Shown: positions 44,521 through 53,917, numbered from the stretch's first letter. The stretch is DNA of 64,000 nt from Oscillospiraceae bacterium CM (GCA_022870705.1 CP072107.1:990501-1054500), one strand, 5' to 3'. Notes: generated from the letters alone by a model not told the origin. Numbers and translations: made by a program.

Positions 44521-44632
44521 AGCTAGTTAGACAGCAATTTTCTTCTGCTTTTTTATAAAGACAATTTGGTTAATCTATTTCTTTATTGTCTGGCTTTCGC
44601 TCAAAAAGTATTCTGAGGATGGAATTTGAATA

Positions 44633-45682
44633 ATGACAAAGAAGAAATTGGTTATTATAACTTTGATTATTACATCGTTGCTTATGATTAGTGGATGTAA
44701 AAAACTCGGGACAGTAGCTTCAAGTATTACATCCGATATAGAAACATCTACAACGCCAGCGTTTGCACCAGCATCGGAACAAAACAACACTTTAGATGAA
44801 CTTTCTATGGAAGCCTATGAGAACTTTATGAGAAATGAAATGAAGGTGTCTTTTGACCGTTATATGCCAAAAGACTATGTAGAGGGGGCTTTTTACAAAA
44901 AGGGAAGCGAATATACACTTTCGGAAGTTCTCAAAATAGTAACAGCAAATTATTTTAAATACTCATCAAATAAGAAAATAAAGAACATCGAATATAGCTA
45001 TATCGATTGTGGTAATGATGGTGTAAAAGAATTGGCTCTTCGATTAAAAGGGATGGACATTTATTGCGAGGGTGATGATAGCACACTTGTTTATGTAATA
45101 AAATATATCTCTGGAAAACTATCTCTTTGTTATTATTACGAGACTTGGGCAAGAAGCGATACGACAATGAATGAATATGGATATTATCAATCTGCCGGCA
45201 GCGGTGGAGCCAGCCTTCACGATGAAGAATATGGTCTGATTGACAAAGATGGTAACTGGCATTTCATTGTATCTATTGAAAGTGAACTCGATATTAATCA
45301 ACTCTCCTGGTCAGATGAGCTTAAACAAATTCCTGAACTGGCAAAGATAAAGGGGATAACAGATAGAATTGAGTTTGATACAATACGATTTTATAACAAT
45401 TTAGAGGCCGATATAGATCAGACTACTAACAACGAGTGTTACTATACATATTATGTTTATGACAACAATATGAACCCAATCAAGGATGCGAGCATTTATA
45501 CGAAAAGCCTATACAAAGAAATTTTCGATGAGGCTAAGGTACCATTTATTACGCCAGATAAGTTATCGACTTTGATTTCTGAAAAAGAAATAAATTTGGG
45601 AGTAACACCAGAAATCAAAGAGGGGACAGAAATTAAATGGAATGTTCTTAGTGGAAATATATTTTCTGATTATGTGGGATGA
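44633..45682 (+). CDS. Putative lipoprotein, unknown
   Basis: 349 residues. Signal peptide with lipobox MISGC (Cys near 22). The mature part contains SYIDCGNDGVKELALRLKG, a segment resembling the FG-GAP/'D-x-D-x-D' calcium-type loops of extracellular clostridial proteins, then an acidic, Tyr-rich domain. No known function. Like the preceding gene it is AT-rich; 112 AT-rich bases separate the two, with nothing recognisable in them. Confidence 0.75.
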   Translation: MTKKKLVIITLIITSLLMISGCKKLGTVASSITSDIETSTTPAFAPASEQNNTLDELSMEAYENFMRNEMKVSFDRYMPKDYVEGAFYKKGSEYTLSEVLKIVTANYFKYSSNKKIKNIEYSYIDCGNDGVKELALRLKGMDIYCEGDDSTLVYVIKYISGKLSLCYYYETWARSDTTMNEYGYYQSAGSGGASLHDEEYGLIDKDGNWHFIVSIESELDINQLSWSDELKQIPELAKIKGITDRIEFDTIRFYNNLEADIDQTTNNECYYTYYVYDNNMNPIKDASIYTKSLYKEIFDEAKVPFITPDKLSTLISEKEINLGVTPEIKEGTEIKWNVLSGNIFSDYVG

Positions 45683-45787
45683 TGTGAGCGGATATCAGAC
45701 GGAATATGGTAGAAATCATTTTCCCTCGAAGTTCATAAAGAGAGGATTATAATGATAAGAGATAAGCTTAAAACTACCCACAACACA

Positions 45788-45821
45788 AAGGGTGAACCGG
45801 CAGTGCCGGTTCACCCTTTAG
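45788..45821. terminator. Long palindrome, probable bidirectional terminator
   Basis: AAAGGGTGAACCGGCA and TGCCGGTTCACCCTTTA form an almost loop-free 16-bp stem between convergent genes (lipoprotein, plus; spoIVA, minus). Confidence 0.7.
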
Positions 45822-45838
45822 TATCCATGATACGATTG

Positions 45839-47317
45839 TTATAAAATGATGCAGATGAGGCCGCCGCTGCCTTCGTTGACGATGCGCTGGAGGGTTTCCT
45901 GCAGCTTGCCTTGCGTTTCGTCGGGCATTTTCTTGATTTTGGCGTTGAGGCCTTCTCCGGCGATATCATAGAGGGATTTGCCGAAAATGTTCGATTCCCA
46001 AATCTTGCTGACGTCGCCCTCAAACTCCTGCAGAAGGAAATTGATGATATCCTCCGATGACTTTTCACCGCCGACGGCAGGGGAGACCTCGGTTTCGATA
46101 TTGGCCATGATCATGTGAATGGACGGGGCCGACGCCTTCAGGCGAACGCCATACCGCCCGCCCTGACGGACGATCTCGGGTTCTTCGAGATGCAATTCTT
46201 CGCGTCCCGGCATGACGATGCCGTAGCCGCGCGTGCGGACGTCCTGCAGCGCCGAATCGATGCGGTCGTACTCACGCTTGATGCTCGATAGCTGCGTTAA
46301 CAGATTGATGAGATCGCCGTCGTCCTGAACGGTCAGACCGGATTGTTCGCTCAGCGTGTTGTAAAACAGCTCATGCGGCAGCTCCAGCGTCGCCGTGACG
46401 ACGCCGCGGCCAAGGTCCATATCGCGGACGGATGACATATTCACAGGTGATGTCTCGCCAATAGCGGCGACAGCGTTTTCAACATCCTTTATCCGTGCGG
46501 CGTTTTCCATATTGCTGCGAATGGATGTCAGCAGCTCGTTTTTAATGGGATGCTCCATCGGCAGCGCGTTGACCCACGCCGGCAAGTAAAACCCGACTTC
46601 GGAAAGAGGAAATTCATACAGAACGGCCTTAATGATGCCTGTCACGTCCTCCTTGTCGAGCGTCATGCAGTTTTTAACAAGGCAGGTCACGCCGTGCCGC
46701 TCAGACAGCTCCGCGCGGAGCTTTTGTGCGCGCTCCGAGGTCGGATTTGCTGAATTGATGATGATCAGAAACGGCTTGCCGATTTCCTTGAGCTCGCGAA
46801 TAACGCGGGATTCCGGCTCGACGTAATTCTGGCGTTCAATGTCGGTAATCGTCCCGTCCGTCGTGATGACAAGACCAATCGTCGAGTGCTCGGCGATAAC
46901 CTTGTGCGTGCCGACCTCGGCCGCTTCCGTCAGTGGAATGTCGTCGTCGAACCAGGGTGTCGTCACCATGCGCTCCGCTTCCCCTTCAAACTGTCCGACC
47001 GCCCCCGGCACCATGTAACCAACGCAGTCAATGAGGCGGACGGAAAATGTCGCGCCGCCGTCCATCGTGACGGAAACGGCCTCTTCGGGAACAAATTTCG
47101 GTTCAGCCGTCATAATCGTCCGGCCGGAGCCGCTTTGGGGCAATTCGTCGCGGGCGCGCTCACGCATATAGACATTGTCGATGTTCGGAATGACAAGTGT
47201 CTCCATGAAGCGTTTGATGAAGGTTGATTTTCCAGTCCGGACGGGCCCAACAACACCTAAATATATATCCCCGTCGGTTCGGAGGGCGATATCCTCATAA
47301 ATACCGTGCTCGTTCAC
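45839..47317 (-). CDS. spoIVA: Stage IV sporulation protein A
   Basis: 492 residues from GTG 47317 (AAGGAGGAG upstream). Walker A GPVRTGKSTFIKRF near residue 25, and the YMRERARDELPQSGSGRTIMTAEPKFVP block that is almost unique to SpoIVA. This ATPase polymerises on the outer forespore membrane as the base layer of the coat. The C-terminus ends GGLICIIL as in other members. A sigma-E-like promoter lies about 40 bases upstream. Confidence 0.97.
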   Translation of the reverse strand: MNEHGIYEDIALRTDGDIYLGVVGPVRTGKSTFIKRFMETLVIPNIDNVYMRERARDELPQSGSGRTIMTAEPKFVPEEAVSVTMDGGATFSVRLIDCVGYMVPGAVGQFEGEAERMVTTPWFDDDIPLTEAAEVGTHKVIAEHSTIGLVITTDGTITDIERQNYVEPESRVIRELKEIGKPFLIIINSANPTSERAQKLRAELSERHGVTCLVKNCMTLDKEDVTGIIKAVLYEFPLSEVGFYLPAWVNALPMEHPIKNELLTSIRSNMENAARIKDVENAVAAIGETSPVNMSSVRDMDLGRGVVTATLELPHELFYNTLSEQSGLTVQDDGDLINLLTQLSSIKREYDRIDSALQDVRTRGYGIVMPGREELHLEEPEIVRQGGRYGVRLKASAPSIHMIMANIETEVSPAVGGEKSSEDIINFLLQEFEGDVSKIWESNIFGKSLYDIAGEGLNAKIKKMPDETQGKLQETLQRIVNEGSGGLICIIL

Positions 47318-47351
47318 GCTGACTCCTCCTTATGGATTGTGATCTCCGTAA

Positions 47352-47380
47352 TATGTATGTACCGTGGTGAACAAATATAC
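47352..47380 (-). promoter_or_regulatory. Sigma-E-type promoter of spoIVA
   Basis: On the minus strand GTATATT (47380-47374), 14-base spacer, CATACATA (47359-47352). Very close to the sigma-E consensus, and the gene belongs to that regulon in Bacillus. Confidence 0.7.
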
Positions 47381-47402
47381 GGCTTGTTTCGAGACAAAGG
47401 TC

Positions 47403-47432
47403 AAAAAAAATCCCCGGCATCCGGGGATTTTC
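47403..47432 (-). terminator. Terminator of the diguanylate cyclase gene
   Basis: On the minus strand AATCCCCGGATGCCGGGGATT followed by a T8 run. Confidence 0.85.
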
Positions 47433-47461
47433 GCAATAGCTATTAACAACGCCGATATCGT

Positions 47462-50308
47462 TTAATTTTTTAATGACAAATCGTCAAAGCTCAGCTGCGG
47501 GTCATACAGGGCATATCCGCCGCGGCCGTGCGCTTTCGCTTTATAAAGAGCGACATCGGCTTTTTTATAGAGCTCTTCAAAGGTCAGCCCATCATTTGGA
47601 TATCCGGCAATACCAAAGCTTGCCGAGACGGCAATGCCCCAGACCAGCTCGTCGCAGATGAGGTTGCACAAATCGTTGACGCGTGCCTCCAGCGGCTTGC
47701 CGAAATTCATGTTTTTGAGCAGGATAACAAATTCGTCACCGCCGAGGCGGCCGCAGACATCGTCCGACCGGAGGGCAAAACGGAGCTTTTCGGCGATATT
47801 CATGAGCAGCGCGTCTCCGGCGCTGTGACCGAGCGTGTCGTTGATTGACTTGAAATTATCAATGTCGAGCATGATCAGGGCGTGCTGTGTGCGTTCGTCG
47901 CTTTTAGCGAGGATGGCGTCAATCTGCTCAATGAAAGCGCCCCTGTTCAAAAGGCCTGTCAGCGCGTCGCGGATGGAGCGCTCCTGCAGCGTCAGCTCGG
48001 CATTTTTCTTCTCGTCAATGTCCTCCAGGAGAAAATAGCCTTTGACGGCTGTAGAATACGGGTCCGGTATCAGCTGAACACTCAGAGACGTCCATTTCGC
48101 GGCGCCGTTCGAGAAGCGCCGGAATTCGGTTTTGTCGGTATTTAGACCGGCGGCATAGCGCTCTAATAGGCGCTCTCTCGACATAAAAGAGAGCCAATGC
48201 TCGCGGTCGCATTCAAAAACTTCCCGTTCGGCGACATGCTGTGCAATACCCGAAAGCGTCCGTGAAACAGTTTTCGGGACAGTCGGAAAGAGGCGGCCCT
48301 CTTCGTGTTCGATTTTATCGCTCGTCAGGTTGTAATCATAATAGTAGGCGGATGTGTTCAGAATAGCCTCGTAATTTTGCTGCCAGCGCCGGAACGCCAG
48401 TTCTTTCTGGTATTGCGGCGTCACATCGTAGAGAGAAATTATTGACCGTGCCGGTTCGTTCATTTCGTCAAAAATAGTTGTAAAGTCAAGATGATACCAT
48501 TTATAGCGGCTCTCCTCGCGATCCAGAAGGCTGACAACGGCGCTCCCATTGCGCTCGCCGCTGAGGACGGCTTGGATAAACGTTGTAAAGACGATTTTGC
48601 TGTCCTTGGCAACGATCGGGGTTGCCGCGATGGTCTTCGACGCGTTTTCGATCACGTCGGGGAAGCCAACGAAATGCGCGGCGTCTGGCTGGCGGCAACA
48701 GACATCCGTTGCAAAATCATATCGGAGGATCATCTTGTTGCTCTGCTTTGTGGCGATTCTGTATTCCTCTTCACTGATGCGCAGACGTTCTTCGGCTGTT
48801 TTCCTGTCGGTGATGTCGACCATGACAACCGTCATTTCACCGCTTTCGTCAGCGTCAAGCCTAAAACGCGAGAGAATCCATAAAACAGCGCCTTTTTTCG
48901 TCACATGGCGCGCCTCAAGCTCAAAGCTTGACAGCTTCGCGGCTCTATATTCTCGAACAGATGCCTTGAGCTTTGGCAAATCTGTTGGCAGGACGGTAAA
49001 ATCAGCGGACGTAAAGCCGATTTTATTCGCCTCCGACGCGCTGTATCCGAACTGGTCATAGTAATACGGGTTGGCATAGAGAATATGTGCCGTTTCGAGA
49101 TTTTCAATCCGGCAGATACCGCTGGGAATCGTTCCTGTCAGCTTTTCAAAATTTTTGGTTTTGACAAACGTCGCCATGCCGTCTCGCACGGCGCTGAATC
49201 CGATTGCTGCCGATAAAACGACAAGGCCGTACTCAACAAGAACAGAGCTGTCATTTGACGTTGTTACATACCGGAAGATTGAAAAGAGCCCTGCAAAACC
49301 TAAAACAGTAATAGCCGCCTGAATCAAAAAACTCTTATTGTGCCGGCGTTTGACGAGCTCTTTTATACCGAGTACGATAAACAATAATGCCGTGATGGAC
49401 ATGAGTATGTGCACCAGAAACAAGGTTTGCATCAGATCGGCAATGGCGAGGATGTGGCATATAATGCGGAAGCAGAAAACGGCAAGATATAACAAAACAA
49501 GTAGATTAACAAAGGCCTTGCCTTTAATAAAGAGCTGCCGAAAATACAGCAAAAGAGGTACCGGCATCAGCATAAACGAAAAGCTGTAGAGATAGACGTT
49601 TATTTCAGCATGATTCAAAAAGAGATATAGGATCTTTGAATCCGTTAAAATCCATGTTGCTGAAATAAAAATAAAAGCCGTCAGAGAAAGCATGCTCCAA
49701 AAATGGCTTCGATTCTTCTGTTTACCCAGCAGGATGAGAAAGAAAATATTAATCCCGGTTAGGATCGACAAAATAAAAAATAAAAACGCGATATCGGCTT
49801 TACTTTCTAAGATGTTTATAGCCGTCGTAATACCGTCTCCCAGCGTCAGACGGTAGACCACAACCTCTCTGTCGGGGTGATAGGGCGTCAGCTTAATTTC
49901 GATGTTTTGTCCGGCCTCAGACGCCGGGATTTTAATGAGATACGTGGACGTCACAGCTATATGATTAAAAACATCACGGTCGGACAGTGAAAAAAGAACG
50001 TGACCGTCAGCTATTACCTCAAGCTGTTGAAAATTCGTTTCGAGATACAGATAAGCGTCGCCGGGCATGTCCGAAGGAAGGGCGTTAAAAATCGTTACGG
50101 CGTCATGACCGTTTTGCGGAAGTTGTCCCGGCAAGGTTACAGGCTCCCCGTCGGCTGTCTTCCAACCGCCCGTGTAAGATGTGAGGTAGCTGTCGTTAAG
50201 CAGGCCGCTAACATGCGAGCGGACGCTGACATAGATGATGATCGCTAAAGCAACGAGCAGCGTGGCCAGTAATAACACAGGCAGCAGAACCGTTTTGCGG
50301 CGTTTCAA
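47462..50308 (-). CDS. Membrane sensor diguanylate cyclase (7TM, PAS, GGDEF)
   Basis: 948 residues from TTG 50308, with GGAGGTGA 8 bases upstream. One N-terminal membrane segment, an extracytoplasmic sensor domain (about 40-175, with YLYLETNFQQLEVIADG like the sugar-binding-fold domains of 7TMR-DISM proteins), about seven membrane helices (180-375), two or three PAS/PAC segments (about 385-770) and a C-terminal GGDEF domain. The active motif is intact (GRLGGDEFVILL), and RSDD five residues before GGDEF is a canonical inhibitory RxxD site, so product feedback by c-di-GMP is expected. No EAL domain. Confidence 0.92.
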   Translation of the reverse strand: MKRRKTVLLPVLLLATLLVALAIIIYVSVRSHVSGLLNDSYLTSYTGGWKTADGEPVTLPGQLPQNGHDAVTIFNALPSDMPGDAYLYLETNFQQLEVIADGHVLFSLSDRDVFNHIAVTSTYLIKIPASEAGQNIEIKLTPYHPDREVVVYRLTLGDGITTAINILESKADIAFLFFILSILTGINIFFLILLGKQKNRSHFWSMLSLTAFIFISATWILTDSKILYLFLNHAEINVYLYSFSFMLMPVPLLLYFRQLFIKGKAFVNLLVLLYLAVFCFRIICHILAIADLMQTLFLVHILMSITALLFIVLGIKELVKRRHNKSFLIQAAITVLGFAGLFSIFRYVTTSNDSSVLVEYGLVVLSAAIGFSAVRDGMATFVKTKNFEKLTGTIPSGICRIENLETAHILYANPYYYDQFGYSASEANKIGFTSADFTVLPTDLPKLKASVREYRAAKLSSFELEARHVTKKGAVLWILSRFRLDADESGEMTVVMVDITDRKTAEERLRISEEEYRIATKQSNKMILRYDFATDVCCRQPDAAHFVGFPDVIENASKTIAATPIVAKDSKIVFTTFIQAVLSGERNGSAVVSLLDREESRYKWYHLDFTTIFDEMNEPARSIISLYDVTPQYQKELAFRRWQQNYEAILNTSAYYYDYNLTSDKIEHEEGRLFPTVPKTVSRTLSGIAQHVAEREVFECDREHWLSFMSRERLLERYAAGLNTDKTEFRRFSNGAAKWTSLSVQLIPDPYSTAVKGYFLLEDIDEKKNAELTLQERSIRDALTGLLNRGAFIEQIDAILAKSDERTQHALIMLDIDNFKSINDTLGHSAGDALLMNIAEKLRFALRSDDVCGRLGGDEFVILLKNMNFGKPLEARVNDLCNLICDELVWGIAVSASFGIAGYPNDGLTFEELYKKADVALYKAKAHGRGGYALYDPQLSFDDLSLKN

Positions 50309-50405
50309 TGCGATCACCTCCAACTCTCACATACTATACGAGGATGACAATTTTGTCAAATAATATATTATTTTGGTAATTTGTAACGTAATTTATAATT
50401 TAGGG

Positions 50406-51959
50406 TCATCTGGCAGGATGCTTTCTCTTTTGATGATAGAAAGACAGAAAGCGCCCGAGGTCACGCCGCTCAATGCAGCGCGTGAGAAGCAGGAGCAAAA
50501 CGTAAAGCACGCAGGCTAAGATCATGTGCAGCAGCAAGACGCTCAGCTGTGCACGCAGCGGCAGCCCGACGGCACGCAGCAGAAAAAGTGACAGGACATT
50601 GGACCCGGCGGCACAGAAGACAGCTATTAAAGCATTACCAAAAGGCAAGCGTATTTTTGTGACACGAGCGAGACGGCGGATGCTGAGCGTAAAATTAAAG
50701 AGATCCGTAAAATAGATGATGAAAACATATCCGTAAACGCCGTATTTCGGCAAAAGGAAATAGACAAGCAGAACGCTGATGAAGGAATCGAGAATGTTAT
50801 ACCGCATGGTGACCATTTGTTGGCCAAGTCCGCGGAGCATGCCGTCTGTCACGCTGTCAAGAAAGATGATCGGCATGAGAAAAGAAAGCAGCCGGATATA
50901 CGTTCCCACGGTGTCCCGTTGATAGATAGATTGTCCGAGCGCGCCGGAATATGTAAACATAACGGCCGTTACGCCGATTGAAAACAAAAGGCATAAGTAA
51001 AGAATCCGGCTGACTTTGTCAGAGATTTCGCGCGTTCTGCCGCGTACCTGTGCATCCGTCAGCTCGGGGACGATGAGTTCTGCCAGCGAGTAAAAGAAAG
51101 CGGACGGGAAGGCAATGATCGGGAAAACCATCCCCTGAATCATCCCGTAAGTAGCCAGCGCCTTGTCGCTTGAAGCGCCGGACTTTTGAAAGCCGCGCGG
51201 AACAAGCAGGTTTTCAAGCGTCGAAAGCGCCGTCCGCGCATAGGCGGACAAAGCGAGCGGAAAGGCAATGACAATAAGGCGCTTTGTCATGCCAGTCACC
51301 TTTTGATCGTCGGCGCGATACCGCCGCCTGTCGACAACATATAAAACAAAAAGCATTAAAAAAGACGCCATCTCACCGACAACGCCGCCAATGACGATAA
51401 CGGCGCAGGCCGTCTCAACGGTATATCCCTTCGACAGCGTCAGGGCAACAACGACGACGCCGATTCGAATAAACTGCTCCAAGATGTTGACAACGGCCGA
51501 TTTAATGACACGGGAAACGGCCGTAAAGTAGCCGGACAAAACAGCCGACAGGGAAAACGCCGGCAAACTCAACGCCAGAAGGCGCAGGGATAAAACTGTA
51601 CGCTCGTCGCCAATCCAGGTGCGGCCAATCGTGTCGGCACCGAAAAAAAGCGCCGCAAAGGCTGCCAGCCCAAAAGTGAGCGCGTAAAGCAGGCTGCGGA
51701 AAACAGCTGCTTTGACGCCGCCGTTGCGTGAAAGACCAAGCTCTTCCGCAACGAGGCGCGTGGTGGCAAAACGGACGCCAGAAATGGCAAAGGTTGCGGC
51801 CAGCATGCTCACCGACATAATGAGCTGAAACAGCCCAATACCTGTTTCGCCGATCTTTTTGGAAAGGTACACCTGAAACGCCATACCGACTGTTCGCATA
51901 AAAAGCGATGTTGCCGTCAGTAAGAGCGTATTCATGAGCATTTTTTTGCCGCGCTGCAT
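50406..51959 (-). CDS. spoVB: SpoVB-type lipid flippase, stage V sporulation protein B
   Basis: 517 residues, GGGAGG before the ATG. About 14 membrane segments of the MOP/MurJ-like superfamily. The N-terminus (LLLTATSLFMRTVGMAFQVYLSKKIGETGIGLFQL) and GVRFATTRLVAEE match SpoVB/YtgP. SpoVB is needed for spore cortex peptidoglycan; relatives flip lipid II. Adjacent sporulation genes support the SpoVB assignment over a vegetative homologue. Confidence 0.88.
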   Translation of the reverse strand: MQRGKKMLMNTLLLTATSLFMRTVGMAFQVYLSKKIGETGIGLFQLIMSVSMLAATFAISGVRFATTRLVAEELGLSRNGGVKAAVFRSLLYALTFGLAAFAALFFGADTIGRTWIGDERTVLSLRLLALSLPAFSLSAVLSGYFTAVSRVIKSAVVNILEQFIRIGVVVVALTLSKGYTVETACAVIVIGGVVGEMASFLMLFVLYVVDRRRYRADDQKVTGMTKRLIVIAFPLALSAYARTALSTLENLLVPRGFQKSGASSDKALATYGMIQGMVFPIIAFPSAFFYSLAELIVPELTDAQVRGRTREISDKVSRILYLCLLFSIGVTAVMFTYSGALGQSIYQRDTVGTYIRLLSFLMPIIFLDSVTDGMLRGLGQQMVTMRYNILDSFISVLLVYFLLPKYGVYGYVFIIYFTDLFNFTLSIRRLARVTKIRLPFGNALIAVFCAAGSNVLSLFLLRAVGLPLRAQLSVLLLHMILACVLYVLLLLLTRCIERRDLGRFLSFYHQKRKHPAR

Positions 51960-52022
51960 TTGAGCCCTCCCAAACTGTCCGAATCATTACAATATATGCG
52001 GGCTTAGGTCTCCGTCATGTCC

Positions 52023-52072
52023 TTGCAAATTATTGAAATGAGCGTATAATAATAATACCCCCATAGCGTATT
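52023..52072 (+). promoter_or_regulatory. Promoter and CsoR/CstR-type operator of the regulator gene
   Basis: TTGCAA (52023-52028), 16-base spacer, TATAAT (52045-52050). Directly after the -10 lies AATACCCCCATAGCGTATT (52054-52072). Its core ATACCC-CCATA-GCGTAT differs by one symmetric base from the operator at 56907-56923. Confidence 0.7.
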
Positions 52073-52092
52073 GGAAGGAGACGGGTTTACGT

Positions 52093-52365
52093 ATGAGCGA
52101 CACAAAGGATGAGATTATCAATCGGCTGCGGCGGATAGAAGGTCAGGTCAGAGGTATCCAGAGAATGATCGACGATGAAAAAACATGTACCGATATCATC
52201 ACGCAGGTGGCAGCTGTGCGGGCAGCCATCAACCGCGTCGGCGGCCTTGTTCTGGAGAAGTATTCCATGAATTGCATACGAGACGCGGTAGAGGGGGAGG
52301 ACCGTGAAAAAGCCCTCACAGAATTGGCCGCGACGATGCGGAGCTTTATGAAATTTTCTGATTAA
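52093..52365 (+). CDS. CsoR/CstR-family repressor
   Basis: 90 residues, all helical DUF156 fold (INRLRRIEGQVRGIQRMIDDEKTC is the conserved start). The sensing positions are Cys32, Tyr57 and Cys61: the two cysteines of the family are present with the 29-residue spacing of CstR, but the copper-binding His of CsoR is replaced by Tyr. This favours a persulfide/sulfane-sulfur (CstR-like) or other thiol-reactive signal over Cu(I). It probably represses itself and the divergent promoters at 56.9 kb. Confidence 0.88.
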   Translation: MSDTKDEIINRLRRIEGQVRGIQRMIDDEKTCTDIITQVAAVRAAINRVGGLVLEKYSMNCIRDAVEGEDREKALTELAATMRSFMKFSD

Positions 52366-52370
52366 ACACA

Positions 52371-52402
52371 AAAATCCCCGGGTTTATCACCCGGGGATTT
52401 TT
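52371..52402. terminator. Bidirectional terminator
   Basis: AAAATCCCCGGG-tttat-CACCCGGGGATTTTT between convergent genes, with A and T runs on both sides. Confidence 0.85.
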
Positions 52403-52413
52403 GAGTGCCGCCA

Positions 52414-52563
52414 TCAGGCGGGAAGGCGGGCGAGGACAGACTCCAGAGCCGCGCAATCGGTGCAGCCGTCTTTGCTGCCGCCTTCATGGCATGTCGATAG
52501 GCAATGCTGGATGGATTTCTTCAGTAGGTCAATTTCTTTTTCCGATAAAGACACTGTGAACAT
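52414..52563 (-). CDS. 49-residue four-cysteine protein
   Basis: Preceded by AGGAGG 8 bases before the ATG. An amphipathic start (MFTVSLSEKEIDLLKKSIQ) leads to HCLSTC (Cys21, Cys25) and GCTDC (Cys34, Cys37), then a short helix. CxxxC plus CxxC suggests a metal- or disulfide-based fold. It ends the minus-strand run that begins at 56.9 kb, 34 bases after the thioredoxin reductase fusion. No known family. Confidence 0.75.
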   Translation of the reverse strand: MFTVSLSEKEIDLLKKSIQHCLSTCHEGGSKDGCTDCAALESVLARLPA

Positions 52564-52597
52564 TTGCAAACCTCCTGACCATTTTCAATCTATTATA

Positions 52598-53905
52598 TTA
52601 CCCCATGTTGGCGCCGGTTAAACGAGATTGTGTTTCGGATAAATAACGCTCGGCCATAATTCCGGCGACGGCGCCATCGGCAGCGGCTGTCACGACCTGT
52701 CGGATGAGCTTCGTGCGGATATCACCTGCGGCAAAGACGCCGGGAACAGTCGTTTTCGTATCCTCTCCCGCGATGATATAACCGGCGTCGTCCGTCGCCA
52801 GCTGCCCGCGGTACAGCTGCGTTGCGGGCTCAGACCCGATGTAGACAAAAGCGCCCTCCGTCGGCAGCTCCGTGACGGCACCGGTTTTAACGTTTTCAAG
52901 TACGACGTGCGTTAAAGCATAGTCTTTGCCGACGACCTTGCGAATCTTTGTATCAAGAATCACATCGATCTTGTCGTGACTGGTGAGCTTATCAAGCAGT
53001 GATTTTGCCGCCCGGAATTGGCTTCTGTGAATGAGTGTGACATGTGAGGCAAATTTCGTCAGATAAAGCGCTTCCTCAACAGCCGAGTCGCCGCCGCCGA
53101 CAACGATGATTTTTCTGTCCTGATACATCGACCCGTCACACGTTGCACAATAATGAACGCCCTTACCGACAAATGACTCGGCGTTCTCGGCAGGCAGAGC
53201 GCGCGGTGCGGCCCCTGAGGCGATGATGACGGCACCGGCAAAATACTCGGTGTCCTCCGTGCGGACAACCTTGATTTTTTCTGTCAAACGGACTTCAAAA
53301 ATCTCCTTGAGGTCATCGACGACCGCACCGAACTGCTCCGCCTGGCGGCGCATATTTTCCGTCAGCGCCTTGCCGCCAACGGCACCCGCCGTCCCGGGGT
53401 AATTTTCAATATGATACGTCGAAGCGGCCTGCCCGCCCGGTACGCTGACGTCCAGTACAACGGTCTGTACCTTTGCCCGGGCAGCATAGATGGCGGCGGA
53501 TAAACCGGCGGGGCCCGCGCCTAAAATGAGCAGCTGACAGTCAACGCGGCGCATCGCCGTTTTGGGCAGGACATCCCCCAAAACGTTTTCAATCGCCAAA
53601 CGCACTTGCGCCTTGCTCAAATATCCGCTCAGGCGCGTGCCGACCTCGACACCGTCCTTGAAGAAGAGAACCGTCGGGCTGCCGGTTACATGAAGGCTTG
53701 CGGCCAGCTCCCGATTTTCCTGCCGAAAGATTTTTACAAACTTGATATGTCCGTCATACTTCTCGGCAAGCTTTTCATAAATAGGCGCGAGAACGTCGCA
53801 GGGTGGGCATTCGTCTGAAAAAAAATCGACGATAAAGGGTTTATCGCTTTTCAGCACCGCCTCGTCAAACAAGGCGCTGTTCAGATATGAGATATTGGTG
53901 CTCAT
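52598..53905 (-). CDS. Thioredoxin-thioredoxin reductase fusion
   Basis: 435 residues. Residues 1-110 are a thioredoxin domain with active CPPC (Cys33, Cys36) and the cis-Pro in TGSPTVLFF. Residues 122-430 are a low-molecular-weight thioredoxin reductase: FAD motif GAGPAGLSAAIYAA, redox CATC (Cys253, Cys256), NAD(P)H motif GGGDSAVEEALYL and the C-terminal GVFAAGDIR. The enzyme can pass electrons to its own thioredoxin. Trx is at the N-terminus, the reverse of the mycobacterial fusion. CPPC rather than CGPC changes the redox potential. It is 12 bases after the radical SAM gene. Confidence 0.94.
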   Translation of the reverse strand: MSTNISYLNSALFDEAVLKSDKPFIVDFFSDECPPCDVLAPIYEKLAEKYDGHIKFVKIFRQENRELAASLHVTGSPTVLFFKDGVEVGTRLSGYLSKAQVRLAIENVLGDVLPKTAMRRVDCQLLILGAGPAGLSAAIYAARAKVQTVVLDVSVPGGQAASTYHIENYPGTAGAVGGKALTENMRRQAEQFGAVVDDLKEIFEVRLTEKIKVVRTEDTEYFAGAVIIASGAAPRALPAENAESFVGKGVHYCATCDGSMYQDRKIIVVGGGDSAVEEALYLTKFASHVTLIHRSQFRAAKSLLDKLTSHDKIDVILDTKIRKVVGKDYALTHVVLENVKTGAVTELPTEGAFVYIGSEPATQLYRGQLATDDAGYIIAGEDTKTTVPGVFAAGDIRTKLIRQVVTAAADGAVAGIMAERYLSETQSRLTGANMG

Positions 53906-53917
53906 CCGTTTTTCCTT

